Positions 22,734 through 23,940 of a stretch of 23,940 nucleotides of DNA are shown in pieces (the first letter of the stretch is position 1; each line of letters opens with the position of its first letter). The notes beneath the pieces were generated by a model, which saw only the letters and a program-made list of their open reading frames with translations, made no database searches and had not been told where the DNA came from. Source of the DNA: JBGFRR01 sp041695045 (GTDB lineage Bacteria; Bacteroidota; Ignavibacteria; UBA10030); contig JBGFRR010000148.1 of the NCBI GenBank assembly GCA_041695045.1, positions 1 to 23,940 of the forward strand, given 5' to 3'. A program made the position numbers and the translations under genes.

Positions 22734-23940
22734 ATGCGATACCGTATCATCTGCATCCTCGTTCTTTTGCCCACTGTGACCTTCGCCTCAGTCGAGGTGC
22801 GGATGACCAACAGAGCCGTGCAGGATTCGGTGCCGATTAAGTACGGCAAGGCCTATCTGTTGAGAGAAGACAGTCGTGCGGTTGATTCTCTCATCCTCGA
22901 TGTCAATGGGCAGGGCGTTTTTCGCAACGTTCTGGTAACAGTCACCACTCCACCATCATTCCCCTCTTCATTTCGCGTATCGCAAAATTATCCAAACCCT
23001 TTCAATCCTTCAACCCGTTTGGAGATTGATGCGGACCGACAATCCACTATCACTTGCCAGATTTATTCGGTTGATGGAAAACGCGTCAAGGAGTTCGTCT
23101 TCCATTCTTTGCCGGGGCGGGCCGTGCTTGAGTGGCATGGAGAGGATGAAACGGGGAGGCCTGTCCCAGCGGGAACGTATTTTGCTCGAATCACGGACGG
23201 TCATACGAGCACAACTGTTAAGATGATTTTGCTCGGCAGCGGCAGAGGCCTGTCTCGCATCTATCAGTCGTCGACAGCGCCGATGGGCACGGCAGCGAAA
23301 ACGTCAGGACTGCCTAATGGTCAGATGGGCAAGGTTTTTGGCAATCGCTTCATGATTCATTTTAGCAACACAGACTCCACATCTCCTCAGATCGTTCCAT
23401 GGACGACCGGAGTGTTTGAGGTGAACGCAAACATTGATACAGTTTTTTACTCTGAGATGAAGCCTCCGTGCCCCCTAATCTTGCCAGCCATCGTCCCCAG
23501 TCCTCCGTACGATTCTCCCGTCTGGCATCCGAGCGGAAAATTCATCGGTTTTAACCACACGCCGCTCCGTGAGATTTATTATCCGTATCGCGATCCGTGT
23601 ATCGGCGAGCAGCGGTTCGATTCCGATTCATCCGGCTTCTGGCTAGTCAACCCTGATGGAACGAACAAGCGGAGAATTTTTCCCTATAAGCTTTTGTCTC
23701 CAGCCTGGTCGCCGGATGGCAATTGGATCGCCTTCGTTATTCACATAGGTTCCGAGGCTCACATATTCAAGATGCGCTTCACGGGAGAAACATTTGACAC
23801 AACAACACTTGTCCAACTTACCACCGAGGGCCGCAACTTCTTTCCCGCCTGGGGTCCCGATGGTCAGTGGATTGCGTATGACAATACGGTGTGTGGAGAT
23901 GCATTTGAGCCACCCCCGCCAATGTCTTGCGGTATCCTAG
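22734..23940 (+). CDS. Secreted protein: early sorting-type module plus TolB/PD40-like propeller (partial)
   Basis: The frame is open for 402 codons from the ATG at 22734 to the right edge, so the C-terminus is missing. AGGGAG at 22721-22726 supports the start. Residues 1-20 are a signal peptide (RIICILVLLPTVTFAS). Residues about 83-168 form the module usual at the C-terminus of type IX cargo: SFRVSQNYPNPFNPSTRLEI, then LEWHGEDETGRPVPAGTYFA and TTVKMILLG. It is followed by a linker and from about residue 260 by WD40-like PD40 repeats: SPVWHPSGKFIGF, SPAWSPDGNWIAFV, FFPAWGPDGQWIAYD. The propeller is TolB-like and may bind a protein or carbohydrate partner. Whether a second sorting domain ends the protein cannot be seen. 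Confidence 0.82.
   Translation, partial: MRYRIICILVLLPTVTFASVEVRMTNRAVQDSVPIKYGKAYLLREDSRAVDSLILDVNGQGVFRNVLVTVTTPPSFPSSFRVSQNYPNPFNPSTRLEIDADRQSTITCQIYSVDGKRVKEFVFHSLPGRAVLEWHGEDETGRPVPAGTYFARITDGHTSTTVKMILLGSGRGLSRIYQSSTAPMGTAAKTSGLPNGQMGKVFGNRFMIHFSNTDSTSPQIVPWTTGVFEVNANIDTVFYSEMKPPCPLILPAIVPSPPYDSPVWHPSGKFIGFNHTPLREIYYPYRDPCIGEQRFDSDSSGFWLVNPDGTNKRRIFPYKLLSPAWSPDGNWIAFVIHIGSEAHIFKMRFTGETFDTTTLVQLTTEGRNFFPAWGPDGQWIAYDNTVCGDAFEPPPPMSCGIL

Overview
The window looks like a chromosomal segment of a moderately GC-rich Gram-negative bacterium of the Bacteroidota/FCB group, most likely Ignavibacteria-, Kapabacteria- or Chlorobi-like. Two secreted proteins carry the QNYPNPFNPST module typical of type IX secretion sorting domains in that group. 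kdsB (Kdo activation) implies lipopolysaccharide, and there are several lipoproteins. This placement is an inference; there is no rRNA or other marker gene to confirm it. No tRNA, rRNA, CRISPR array, phage gene or transposase gene was found.

Layout. 1-542: gene-free, packed with GC-rich palindromes. 543-2564: a plus-strand cluster with a helical-repeat protein, a truncated EamA permease, a TrmH-type tRNA methyltransferase and two small unknown proteins in translational coupling. 2643-3887: a secreted NamZ-like exo-muramidase (DUF1343). 3911-4829: a 100-bp tandem palindromic repeat, then a secreted protein gene that has been broken. 4855-5853: two lipoproteins and a terminator. 5955-11272: a tight six-gene operon (M48 membrane protease, plsC, gatC, kdsB, DUF502 protein, pyrG). 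11447-12193 (minus): a cohesin-like protein with a C-terminal sorting module. 12466-14967: a TetR regulator followed by decayed genes of a YbhF/YbhG-type ABC-2 drug exporter. 15096-21942 (minus): a seven-gene operon (nucleotidyltransferase/phosphomannomutase-like fusion, ptsN-like EIIA, hisS, an unknown protein, lgt-like, a glutaredoxin-like membrane protein, rlmB). 21943-22733: gene-free, with large palindromes and a candidate small structured RNA. 22734 to the right edge: a long secreted protein joining a sorting-type module to a TolB-like beta-propeller.

The two operons mix envelope construction (phospholipid, Kdo, lipoprotein, sugar nucleotide) with translation and nucleotide supply (gatC, hisS, pyrG, rlmB).

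The main themes worth following are: (i) several unrelated families of palindromic REP-like elements, including a perfect 45-bp inverted repeat shared by the two ends of the window; (ii) repeated gene-internal deletions, with at least four genes damaged and one palindromic element sitting at a break; (iii) a sorting-type module placed near the N-terminus of a propeller protein instead of at its C-terminus; (iv) a phosphomannomutase-like domain lacking the usual catalytic motifs. I did not find a clearly new defence or biosynthetic system.
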